From Lysobacter sp. (GTDB lineage: Bacteria; Pseudomonadota; Gammaproteobacteria; Xanthomonadales; Xanthomonadaceae), in the NCBI GenBank assembly GCA_008015835.1, contig SSGH01000017.1, positions 60,723 through 124,722 of the forward strand: a stretch of 64,000 nt of DNA. The letters run 5' to 3'. The position numbers and the translations under genes are program-made. Numbering within the stretch: position 1 is the first letter of the stretch; each line of letters begins with the position of its first letter. Under the pieces are notes generated by a model. That model was not told the origin of the DNA. It did not search any database and was given only the letters and a program-made list of their open reading frames with translations. This document shows, in pieces, positions 19,315 to 27,700 of the stretch.

Positions 19315-19977
19315 ATGCCGGGTTACCGGGTCCGCGGAATCGAACACGCCATCGGCGGCCATCTGTATCGGCTGCGCGTCCTCAGCGACACCCAACAATT
19401 CGCCGATCCCGACGGCCACAGCGCGCGCGTCGGCATCTCGTCGGCGCAATGGAGTCTGTTCGGACAAGTGTGGCCCGCCGGTCGGCTGTTGGCGCAGGCG
19501 ATGAATCGCTTCGATATCGCCGGCAAACGCATTCTGGAATTGGGTTGCGGCATCGGCCTGGCCAGTCTCGTGCTGCAGCGTCGCGGCGCGGACATCCTGG
19601 CGACCGACGCGCATCCGCTGGCCGAAGTGTTTCTCGCCTACAACGCCGCGCTGAACGGCCTGCCGGCGTTGCGCTATCGCCAACTGCGCTGGGACCAACC
19701 GCTGCCGGCGTTGGGGCGCTTCGATGTCGTCATCGCCAGCGACGTGCTGTACGAGCGCGATCACGCCGAACGCATCGCCGAACTGATCGAACGCCATGCC
19801 GCGCCGCAAAGCGAAGTGCTGATCACCGACCCCGGCCGCGGCAACAGCGCGCGCTTCGGTCGCCTGCTCGCCGCGCAAGGCTTCGAGGTGAACGCCGAGC
19901 GCTGTCCGATGAACGACGACGACCCGCCGCCGCATCGCGGGCGCATGCTGCATTTCCGACGCGAGGCCCGCGCATGA
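19315..19977 (+). CDS. SAM-dependent methyltransferase
   Basis: 220 residues. ATG 19315 has GGGAG six bases upstream. Class I Rossmann methyltransferase motifs are visible: ILELGCGIGLASLVLQRRG (motif I), ILATDAHP (motif post-I acidic), FDVVIASDVLYERDH (motif II/post-II). The SDVLYE signature and the size match the lysine-methyltransferase-like 'Methyltransf_16'/nicotinamide N-methyltransferase-like group, which often act on proteins. The stop overlaps the next gene (ATGA), suggesting coupling with the cysteine-cluster protein. Confidence 0.83.
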   Translation: MPGYRVRGIEHAIGGHLYRLRVLSDTQQFADPDGHSARVGISSAQWSLFGQVWPAGRLLAQAMNRFDIAGKRILELGCGIGLASLVLQRRGADILATDAHPLAEVFLAYNAALNGLPALRYRQLRWDQPLPALGRFDVVIASDVLYERDHAERIAELIERHAAPQSEVLITDPGRGNSARFGRLLAAQGFEVNAERCPMNDDDPPPHRGRMLHFRREARA

Positions 19978-20297
19978 GGGCGCAGGCCGCCGCCGCCGCG
20001 AACGCGCCGCTGTGCGCGCGCTGCGATGCCGTGTGCTGTCGCCTGACCGTGGTGCTGCAACCGGAAGACCGCATTCCCGCGCACTACACCACCCACACCG
20101 CCGCCGGGCTTCACGTCATGGCGCGCGATGCAGAAGGCTGGTGCGTCGCGGTCGACGCCGCGCACATGCGTTGCTCGATCTACGACAGCCGTCCGGACGT
20201 CTGCCGCCGTTTCGCGATGTCCGGCCCGTATTGCCGCGAATTGCGCGCCGACTATCGCGACCGCAACGCACGCGGCATCCCACTGCTGCTGTATTGA
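19974..20297 (+). CDS. YkgJ-type cysteine cluster protein
   Basis: 107 residues with the conserved CxxC-x4-CC pattern (LCARCDAVCCRL), then C in GWCVAV, MRCSIYDSRPDVCRRF and GPYCRE. This is the UPF0153/YkgJ family, thought to bind zinc or an iron-sulfur cluster. The pattern C-x2-C-x3-CC followed by RCSIYDxRPxVCRxF is diagnostic. It starts four bases before the methyltransferase ends. Biochemical role unknown. Confidence 0.87.
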   Translation: MRAQAAAAANAPLCARCDAVCCRLTVVLQPEDRIPAHYTTHTAAGLHVMARDAEGWCVAVDAAHMRCSIYDSRPDVCRRFAMSGPYCRELRADYRDRNARGIPLLLY

Positions 20298-20371
20298 ACG
20301 CCGCTGTTTTGTAGACCGTTTTTTGCACGCCGCTGTTTTGTACGCCGCTCTTTTGTACGCCGCTGTTTTGA
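20298..20371 (+). repeat. 15-bp tandem repeat, five units
   Basis: Immediately after the stop codon of the YkgJ-type gene the unit ACGCCGCTGTTTTGT is repeated head to tail: 20298-20312, a degenerate 14-base unit 20313-20326, then 20327-20341, 20342-20356 (one substitution) and 20357-20371 (last base changed). The array ends three bases before the AGGAGA ribosome site of the next gene. It is too short and has no spacers, so it is not a CRISPR array. Confidence 0.9.
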
Positions 20372-20385
20372 ACCAGGAGACGCCC

Positions 20386-20655
20386 ATGCCACGCGCAAGC
20401 AAATCGCCGCCCACCAACGCCGCGACGCCCGTCATTCCGCCGTCGAAAACCAGCCATCTGTTTTCGACCCGCAAAGCCAACGACCGCACGCCGATGACCC
20501 ACGAGGCCATCGCCGCGGACATCGAAGCCTTTCGCAAAGCCGGCGGCACCATCGAAGTCCTCGGCGTCACCCGCGCCCTGCACCGCATCGGTCCCGACGC
20601 GATCGAAGCCGCATCGAAGGACGACGCCCCGGCCACGCCCGCGAAGAAACCCTGA
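20386..20655 (+). CDS. Small hypothetical protein
   Basis: 89 residues, ATG preceded by AGGAGA six bases upstream. The N-terminal ~25 residues are Pro/Ala/Ser-rich and disordered. Residues ~35-72 form a compact part: MTHEAIAADIEAFRKAGGTI followed by EVLGVTRALHRIG. The C-terminus is Lys/Ala-rich. The latter pattern is seen in small Xanthomonadaceae proteins of unknown function. It directly follows the 15-bp tandem repeat. Confidence 0.6.
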   Translation: MPRASKSPPTNAATPVIPPSKTSHLFSTRKANDRTPMTHEAIAADIEAFRKAGGTIEVLGVTRALHRIGPDAIEAASKDDAPATPAKKP

Positions 20656-20703
20656 CGCAACGCCCAACGCAACGCCCCTACCGACCGCACCCGGAGCCCC
20701 CTC

Positions 20704-20934
20704 TTGGCCAAGCCCAACTACTCGTTCGAAAAACGCCAACGCGAACTGGCGAAGAAGAAAAAACAGGAAGAGAAAGACGCGAAAAAACGCGACGCCAAAG
20801 CCAGCGCGCAACCGGACGACGCGACACCGCCTGCGGACGAACCCGCATCGCCCGTAACGACGGACACGGACACCACCGTCGCACGACCGAAAGTGCATCT
20901 TCGCTCGACGAAGACCGCGGACGCCGGATCGTAG
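20704..20934 (+). CDS. Small Lys-rich conserved protein
   Basis: 76 residues starting with TTG: AKPNYSFEKRQRELAKKKKQ, a highly charged coiled N-terminus conserved in many proteobacterial small proteins, followed by a disordered Asp/Pro/Thr tail. The TTG start has GGAG seven bases upstream and gives the family-typical first residues; no ATG is available. It probably forms a short operon with the preceding small gene. Function unknown. Confidence 0.65.
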   Translation: MAKPNYSFEKRQRELAKKKKQEEKDAKKRDAKASAQPDDATPPADEPASPVTTDTDTTVARPKVHLRSTKTADAGS

Positions 20935-21345
20935 TGAATGCGAGCGAGCGGCGAGGACACACCCGCTGCTACGCCCAACGCAGCCTGCGCAGACGCAAGC
21001 GCAACATCACGCGCGGATGCACAAACCGCTGCGCGAACCGCACGAACCGCGCAACCGGCATTCGCCAGACCCAACAATCACCCGAGACCTCGTAGGGTGG
21101 GCCCTGGCCCACCATCGTCATTCACCCGTTGCAGGTGACGATCATCGACACCGCAATAACATGAGCTGGCAGTCCCCTAGGCCGGGTGCTCCGCACCCAG
21201 CTTGATCGTCTCGATCGCGATATCGAGCCGACGGCTCCTTCTACGAAACTCGTGAATGCAGCCGGTTCAGCGACACGACCGCGACGCCATCGGCACGGAT
21301 TCGGGTAGGGAAAATCGCTTCGTGTTGGGATAAGGTGATCCCACG
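20935..21345. other. Intergenic stretch with dispersed repeat copy A
   Basis: About 410 bases with no convincing gene. The left part is low-information GC-rich sequence, the middle is repeat copy A (21049-21165), and the right end carries AAGGTGA (21332-21338), the ribosome site of the LuxR-glyoxalase gene. Confidence 0.6.
21049..21165 (+). repeat. Dispersed GTAGGGTGGGC repeat, copy A
   Basis: About 117 bases that align over their whole length with 22853-22973 in the same orientation. The centre is the palindrome GGTGGGCCCTGGCCCACC at 21096-21113. The shared ends are CCGGCATTCsCCAG on the left and CCGCAATAAC on the right. Such GTAGGGTGGGC elements are dispersed non-coding repeats in many gammaproteobacteria. 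Confidence 0.8.
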
Positions 21346-21972
21346 ATGAGCAAGCGCGGCCGCCCCCCTTTCGAGGATGTACTGACGCCCGCCGAGTGGC
21401 GCGTATGCGAGGGCGTACGTCATGGCCTGACCAATCCGCAGATCGCCAAGCGCATGGCGATCAGCGTCGATGCCGTCAAGTATCACGTTGCGAATGCGAC
21501 GCAAAAGCTCGGGTTTTCCAACCGCAAGCAATTGCGCCAGTGGGACGGGGTACGCAAATCCAGCGCGCTCTCCGGCGCATCCGCACATGCGAATCCGAGC
21601 GCCATGCCGGGCACGATCGGCCAGGTCTCGCGCAGCGTCGCCGATCTTCGCGCGGCCGAACAGTGGTATCGCGATGTCCTAGGACTGAAGCCTCTTTACG
21701 CCTTCGGCAACATGAGTTTCTTCGATTGCGACGGTGTCCGTCTGTTTCTGTGCGAAAGCGCGCGTCCGACGCCCGAATCGATTCTGTATTTTCGCGTCGA
21801 CGATATTCACGCTCACTGCGAATCGCTCAAGAACAAGGGTGTCGAATTCATCAGCGCACCGCACCTGATTCATACCCATGCCGACGGCACCGAAGAATGG
21901 ATGGCCTTTTTCAACGATCAGGAAGGCCGCCCTCTTGCCTTGATGTCGACCGTCGCCCCCGATCCCGCTTGA
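21346..21972 (+). CDS. LuxR-type HTH fused to a glyoxalase/VOC domain
   Basis: 208 residues. Residues ~10-65 are a LuxR/GerE helix-turn-helix (LTPAEWRVCEGVRHGLTNPQ, IAKRMAISVDAVKYHV, QKLGFSNRKQLRQW). Residues ~85-205 are a vicinal-oxygen-chelate domain (VSRSVADLRAAEQWYRDVLG, ILYFRVDDIHAHCESL, EEWMAFFNDQEGRPLALMS). VOC metal ligands would include the His/Glu of the HxHxDGTEEW region. The combination suggests a transcription regulator that senses a small molecule, or a detoxification enzyme with its own DNA-binding head. AAGGTGA lies eight bases upstream of the ATG. The small ankyrin gene follows after 35 bases. Confidence 0.85.
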   Translation: MSKRGRPPFEDVLTPAEWRVCEGVRHGLTNPQIAKRMAISVDAVKYHVANATQKLGFSNRKQLRQWDGVRKSSALSGASAHANPSAMPGTIGQVSRSVADLRAAEQWYRDVLGLKPLYAFGNMSFFDCDGVRLFLCESARPTPESILYFRVDDIHAHCESLKNKGVEFISAPHLIHTHADGTEEWMAFFNDQEGRPLALMSTVAPDPA

Positions 21973-22007
21973 CGTCTGCGCCCTTCGCGGCGAAGGAGAA
22001 CCCGATC

Positions 22008-22739
22008 ATGCATTTTCGTGCTGTCTTGCTGTGCGTTTTTCTGATGTTCGCGAGCTTCGCCTCGCGCGCGGCCGAACCCGGTTCGGATCTCTTCGCGGCC
22101 ATCAAACAGAACGACATGCCGCGCCTGCGGGCGTTGGTGGCCGGCGATCCCACCGTGCTGGCGACGCGCAACGCGCAAGGCTTGTCGCCTTTGATGTTCG
22201 CCGCCTACTACGAACGCCCGGAGATGGTCGCGTTCCTGCACGGCAAGGACACCGATCTCGACTTCTACGAGGCCTGCGTCTCCGGCGACAAGACCGCGGT
22301 GAAGCGATTCCTCGCGCTCGGACAAGACATCGAACAACGCCATTCCGACGGCTTTACGGCCTTGGGTCTCAGCGTCTTCTTCAAACAACCCGAGATCGCG
22401 CGTTTGCTGATCGATGCCGGCGCGAACGTCGATGCGCAAGCGACCAACACCCTGCGCGTCGCGCCGATCCACGCCGCGGTGGCGCGCTCGGACTTGGCGA
22501 CGCTGCAACTGCTGTTGTTGAAAGGCGCCGACCCGAACCTCGCGCAGCAACGCCTGATGCGCCCCCTGCACGAAGCCGCGGCCGCCGGCAATCTTCCGAT
22601 CGTCGCGATGCTGCTGATGTTCGGCGCCGACCCGACGACGCGCAACGAAGAAGGCAAAACCGCAGCCGATTTCGCGCGCGAAAAAGGGAACAGCGAAATC
22701 GCCGATCGACTCGATGCGTTGTCGCGATCGAGCAGGTAA
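22008..22739 (+). CDS. Exported ankyrin repeat protein
   Basis: 243 residues. A Sec signal peptide (MHFRAVLLCVFLMFASFASRAAE, cleavage after SRA) is followed by about six ankyrin repeats from residue ~27 (DLFAAIKQNDMPRLRALVAG; GLSPLMFAAYYERPEMVAFL; GADPNLAQQRLMRPLHEAAAAG). The ATG has GAAGGAGAA eight bases upstream. Periplasmic ankyrin proteins of this sort often accompany catalases or other stress enzymes; here the neighbour is the LuxR-glyoxalase fusion. Role inferred only as a periplasmic binding protein. Confidence 0.85.
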   Translation: MHFRAVLLCVFLMFASFASRAAEPGSDLFAAIKQNDMPRLRALVAGDPTVLATRNAQGLSPLMFAAYYERPEMVAFLHGKDTDLDFYEACVSGDKTAVKRFLALGQDIEQRHSDGFTALGLSVFFKQPEIARLLIDAGANVDAQATNTLRVAPIHAAVARSDLATLQLLLLKGADPNLAQQRLMRPLHEAAAAGNLPIVAMLLMFGADPTTRNEEGKTAADFAREKGNSEIADRLDALSRSSR

Positions 22740-23051
22740 GCCGGGGTATGGTCGCGCCTGCGCTTTGATCGATTCTGGATTTCGCCGCAACGGAAAGCGC
22801 GCCATGCGGCACCAATTCATTTGACAGAGGCCGCGCGACCAAGCGAAAAGATCGCACAACCCGGCATTCCCCAGGCCCAAACAACCACGCGAGACCCCGT
22901 AGGGTGGGTCCGAGGCCCACTATTGCCATTCGTACGTTGCCGATGACAATTATCGAAGCCGCAATAACTCGAGTAAGCCGCTTCTCCTGAGTGTTCGGGC
23001 GTTTGGTTGGGGGCATAAAGACCCCATATGGCACTACGACAAATAGACTAG
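22740..23051. other. Intergenic stretch: repeat copy B and left edge of the AT-rich island
   Basis: About 310 bases. The first ~110 bases are GC-rich remnant, then dispersed repeat copy B (22853-22973). From about 22980 composition falls abruptly to AT-rich, marking the left border of the Detocs island, and the sequence runs into the 3' end of dtcC. No gene recognised. Confidence 0.65.
22853..22973 (+). repeat. Dispersed GTAGGGTGGGC repeat, copy B
   Basis: Direct copy of the element at 21049-21165 with scattered substitutions, mostly transitions. Its central dyad (GGTGGGTCCGAGGCCCACT) is partly degraded. The right end of the copy coincides within ~10 bases with the composition break at the left edge of the Detocs island. 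Confidence 0.8.
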
Positions 23052-24269
23052 TTAACTCAAGTCTGAAAAATACCGTTCACAAAATTCCCGTAAGAAAGAT
23101 GCGCTTGTATAAGCCGCATAAGATTGAGCAGAGTCATTCTTTTCGTCATCAGCAAAATCGCAAACAGACTTCAGCCCTAAGGCTACTGGCTTAGGACGAG
23201 CAGCTTGCTCTGCCGCAAGAAAAACACCATATAACTCCATCTCAATTGCAAGTAGCTTACGTTGCTGAGTTTTAATGCGATCAGTTACTGCTGGATCCGC
23301 CAAAACCGCTGAACCCGATGCGACTGGTCCGCGATGGAGCACAGGCGGCGCCAGCCGCCTCGGTTCCCACCTTCGCCATACGTCCAAAGCAAATTCCTCA
23401 TCGCGCAAGAGCTGATCTATTCTAGCTGTTACAAAGGCATCCACCGGAATAAAATGCGGGTCCATCTGAAAACCTGAACGAGCATGCTCTTTAGTTACAT
23501 GCTTCCCGCTTTGGTAGTCCCAAGATGTGTCCGCACAAATTATGTCGCCTAGATTGGTACGGTCACGTACGCCTGCACATATGCCCGGCATTGCTATCAT
23601 CCGCGGCCTGAAGGTTCTGATAAGTTTTGATGCCAGTACAGAAGACGAAACCATTCCCATTCTACTTGCAACTGCAGCAACGACAGAAAATGTCTGCCCT
23701 CCAGATTTAAATGTGCCTTTAAGAAAAAATTGAGAGTCGTCAAGGGCTTCGTCTGGCGACCAGCTCCATGGAAGTTTACGTATTGCCTCCATTTCAAGTT
23801 GTAGCGCAGTGACGATAACAAGGTCGACTCCATACTCACGCGCTTCCTCTTTGCTCTGCTCTCGGATATAGGACACTGCATTCGCAATCGTACGCATCCA
23901 ATCGTCGTTCATAGAATCTTGTCTTACCAAGACCCATGATCGACTACTAAAGTCAGCTGAAACAGACCTTTCTGCCGCTTCATATGCAGTAATTCCAATA
24001 ATATGCCCAGGGCGGTGAAGGTTGCCGGTTTCGTAGAGCTCGACAAGCAGATCGACAGATGTCCCTTCTTCAGGCTTACTATCTGCACGAAAAGGAAGCA
24101 TGACATCTAGAACCAACAAGTCATAAATTCGGGACTTCAAGGCTTCCCGCGCAGAAAGGGCGTCAGTTACTAAGTCGATATCGCTTGGACTACACATCAC
24201 TTCATGAGTGAGATGCTCAGTGAGCTTTTCTGCACGCGGACTATTGTCGTCTACTAAAAGTATTCTCAT
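23052..24269 (-). CDS. dtcC: Detocs effector DtcC: receiver domain fused to a nucleoside-phosphorylase-like domain
   Basis: 405 residues. Residues 1-125 form a response-regulator receiver: acidic pair D7/D8, phospho-acceptor D55 in LLVLDVMLPF, and a Thr in IIGITAYEA. Residues ~148-400 form a PNP/MTAN-like fold: VDLVIVTALQLEMEAIRKL, MPGICAGVRDRTNLGDIICA, AIEMELYGVFLAA (E343-M-E345, purine/ribose contacts) and SVCDFADDEKND (D371, the usual catalytic Asp position). In Detocs this effector is switched on by phosphorylation and cleaves ATP, stopping phage growth. The ATG overlaps the dtcB stop (ATGA), so it is co-translated. It is markedly AT-rich against its surroundings. Assignment rests on domain architecture and gene order, not a search. 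Confidence 0.85.
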   Translation of the reverse strand: MRILLVDDNSPRAEKLTEHLTHEVMCSPSDIDLVTDALSAREALKSRIYDLLVLDVMLPFRADSKPEEGTSVDLLVELYETGNLHRPGHIIGITAYEAAERSVSADFSSRSWVLVRQDSMNDDWMRTIANAVSYIREQSKEEAREYGVDLVIVTALQLEMEAIRKLPWSWSPDEALDDSQFFLKGTFKSGGQTFSVVAAVASRMGMVSSSVLASKLIRTFRPRMIAMPGICAGVRDRTNLGDIICADTSWDYQSGKHVTKEHARSGFQMDPHFIPVDAFVTARIDQLLRDEEFALDVWRRWEPRRLAPPVLHRGPVASGSAVLADPAVTDRIKTQQRKLLAIEMELYGVFLAAEQAARPKPVALGLKSVCDFADDEKNDSAQSYAAYTSASFLREFCERYFSDLS

Positions 24270-24733
24270 TTTTCCAGGAACCTCGCTTCAGTTAGCGCTG
24301 TAGTGAGACGTCGGCGCCAGCCATCATCCGTAGCGCCGCCGTAATAAATCATGTCTCTGAACATGCCAGAATGCTCATTTCTGAGTCTCTCTGCTAGGCA
24401 CGACAAGTCGACGTGCCCGTCTTTGTCGGGGAATGCCTCATATTGCGTAACGATGAATACTGGGCAGCAGACATCATAAAAATCCATGAAGCGTAAAAGC
24501 TCGATCCCCCCATAATTTTGTGGCCGGCCACCTTGCTCACCCGGCGCAACATCGAAAGTAGGTAAAGACATATCCAAAACAACAATATCTGTATTGCGAA
24601 TGCGAAGATGATCATCGAGCGCTGCTCTCACCGATCGGGCAGTAGCAATTTCTGCAAATGGAAAAACGGAGTGAACAATCTCTACTAAATTTTCAAGCTT
24701 AGGTCCTTCATCATCAGCGACGAGTATGTACAT
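24266..24733 (-). CDS. dtcB: Detocs stand-alone receiver DtcB
   Basis: 155 residues, a single receiver domain: YILVADDEGPKLENLVEIV (D7/D8), DIVVLDMSLPTF (phospho-acceptor D54) and CPVFIVTQYEAF. A long insertion after the acceptor Asp (residues ~61-75, PGEQGGRPQNYGG) and a non-standard C-terminal part without the usual conserved Lys are unlike ordinary CheY proteins. There is no output domain. In Detocs DtcB acts as a phosphate sink that protects the cell from accidental activation of DtcC. It starts one base after the dtcA stop and overlaps dtcC by four bases. Confidence 0.82.
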   Translation of the reverse strand: MYILVADDEGPKLENLVEIVHSVFPFAEIATARSVRAALDDHLRIRNTDIVVLDMSLPTFDVAPGEQGGRPQNYGGIELLRFMDFYDVCCPVFIVTQYEAFPDKDGHVDLSCLAERLRNEHSGMFRDMIYYGGATDDGWRRRLTTALTEARFLEK

Positions 24734-24734
24734 G

Positions 24735-27700
24735 CTAGAAAGGCCTATCTCGCGAGTAAGGTAGTGTCACAGTTAGCTCAAAATATCCATCGACACAAGC
24801 AAATTCCATTGAATCACGGCCCCCTTGATCAACAATAGTAGCCAGCTTATGAAGCCCTGACCCTCCTTCTACGCGAGCTTTTGCTTTTCCTTTTGAAGCG
24901 ACAAGCTCATTGCGGATGAGCTCTAGTTTTTGTTGCAAAATAGTCAGCTCCTCATCTCTGTAGTATCCAAGTTCATTTCTAACACGAAAAACGATACTGT
25001 TCTCCGCTTCGCTACTATTTACTTCCAGCCTGACTTTTGGATCAAACTTGGCCTTTGTGTGCGCGGCAACATTGCCTAATGCAATATAAAGAACGTCGCA
25101 AACCAAGGGCAATGTTAGCTCTGAAAATGAAAATTCGAAGTTACTGATAATTTCAAGATCAGGCACGAAGCTGGTTGTGGTTGCGCGAACCGATTCAAGA
25201 GCAATTGCAATCACCTCATCTAGTGTATACGAGCGGGGATTTGATTCGGCCGGCTCAAACCAGCTAGCTGCTGTCTGAAGCGCAGCCTGCATTCCAACTG
25301 ATGCTCGGACTGCAGCAGCATCAAAAGCCGCACGCTCCTCAGCATTTGTGAGTATCTTTTGCGCCCTCACTCTTAGGGAATGAAATTGATCTGAAACAAA
25401 AGCAACTGAATCTCGTTTTAGCAAAATTTGAGCTTGAGCAAGCGATGGCGTCAACATAGCCCAAAGCGACTTAAGCAAGGTCTCGATAAAGCTATCTAAT
25501 GAAGCATCAGAACTAGCGAATGAGCGGATCACTAAGTACATTGGAGGCGTAAGTGTGATGCTGAACAAGCCATGAGGTTTAAGCTCGCTTTTCACATGCA
25601 ACAATGTATCTTTGAGCTTAAGGAGATGTTGATCAATGGCCTTGCTTGTATTTGCAATTGCAGATACAAGCGCAGCGCGTTGGTGTGTATCAGCAACAGA
25701 ATCAGCTAAAATTCCTTCCGTGCGATAACTTCCATCTAGATTCCGACGAGCGGCCACACCTTCTCGTTCTGCAGGAGCACGGATTACTCCAACTATTGAG
25801 CCGTGACGTATTCGTTTGCTGATATAGCTATCTAGCCCATGAGGAATGTTGAACATAAATTGGTCCCTTGCACGCAAAAACATCGACACAAGTATCTCGT
25901 CCATCTCACTAGTGGGCATAGAAAGTAGATAATCAGGCTGCTGTTCCTTGCTCATGTCGCGTACAATAGTTGCAACTCCATCTGTAGTAGCTTCATTGGT
26001 CCTGCTGAGAGAAGAATAACGCTGAAAGCTCTCAGCAAGATCCACTTTAAGCCGCCGAGTCAAAGACTCTTTATCCACATGAACACGACTACCATCAATG
26101 GTTCTCAGACCATCTAGAACCGTAATTTCACGAGAAATCTCTAGTACCTCGTGCGTATGATAGTCGGAGCGAACCTTGTCTAATATTGCTAAATAACCAA
26201 ATATATCTCGTCTTTCCTCTAGCACCGATCGAGAGCTTTTTATCGAAGGCAGCATATCTAGCATTGCCGAGGTGCAAACGTGCTCCATGAAAAATATCAT
26301 GTAGTGCGTGGGCCAGTCTGTGACAGTTGACCTCAGTGCAGAAGGACGATCTTTGCCAACAGATTTCAAGAGTGTTTCCAGGGCGAATCGCCTGTATGTC
26401 CTCAGACGATCATCACCTTCTGTGCTCTGTATTAGGGATAGTGCAATAGACAACTCTGGGGCACTTGCTGCAGCTTTCATGTCTCGCCACTCAATCCCTT
26501 CATAGATTTCTCTAACAGGCATTGACTCAGGATCAACGCCGTACTCAACGTGCTCCCGAGCAATTAGCTTGGAGGCCTCATAGATAGCGCCTGTCCTTGC
26601 ATAACAGTTCAATGCAAGAACTGCTGCGTGTGCCGCAATCACTCGACTAGTTGAAGATATGGCAACAGATGCGATCTCAGCTGCCCTTTGTGGCATGCCC
26701 GAAATTATCTTGTGGAGAGAGCGTCCTAGGCTTACTAGATCCGGCCGCAGCAAAATCTCGTTTTTATCCTGATCACTATTTGCTAAAAGATCAGCGAACC
26801 ACTTTGTTCCTTTCGATGGAAATAGAGATGTTAGTAACTCGTGCTGTGGATGTGAGGCAAAGCCGATTAAGTCTAGTATTCCCCATGCTGGGCTATTCAA
26901 CGCTGATATCTGTAAGCGCTTTAGTGCTTCGTCTGTGCGAGGGGAACTAGCCGCCCTGAGGAGCGATACCATTGCTCTCCCAAATGGCGTGGCCGAGTAC
27001 ACATGCGCAAGCTTTGTTAACTCTTCGTCCGGTCTTTCTCCGATAGCTGCTTGATATCCAACCCGTTGAAAGGCTTTTGCTAAACCTCGTACGGCGAGAA
27101 GCTTAAGAGATGAAGATTCGCCTTTTGATAAGCCATCTTTAGCAACAGCCAGCGCCAGAGAAATGATGCTCTCGACCGTCAGATGAGATCGATAATTCTT
27201 TCGGATAGTGTGCTGAATACGTTTAGTTGGCGCCGCAGTAAAAAGCAGGTCTGTTAACTCTAGATCTTGTATCGGCACATCGATGCTGAGCACCCCCTTA
27301 ACTTTGAACTCAAGCTTGCGTACCCTTGTATCTTCGATAAGCTTAAGATTTTCAAGTGCCTGCTGAGTTGCTTTTTCTAATTCACTGCTGCAACTACGCG
27401 TTGACACTTCTTGCAAGAACGCGATAAAAGTCTCGTATATATCAACGACATGATGATTTTGTTCGACTCGCAAGACCTTGGAACAGCCTGCGTTAGTTTC
27501 GGGCCATACGCCGATGCTACGATACCTCAGATAATCTGTGTATGGACTATTCTTTTGCCGTTCGAGGCGCCTCCTATTTTCTTCTATAAACCATCCAATC
27601 GAAACTGAGGGTTCTGCACGCACACTGGCCGTATTCGTGATGTAGTGCCACATTCCTTTTCGTCGTACAGCTCGAACATCATTTAAAACGCTTTTTTGAG

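Noticed and set aside
20298..20371. Possible CRISPR array
   Set aside because: 15-base units joined without spacers; a plain tandem repeat.
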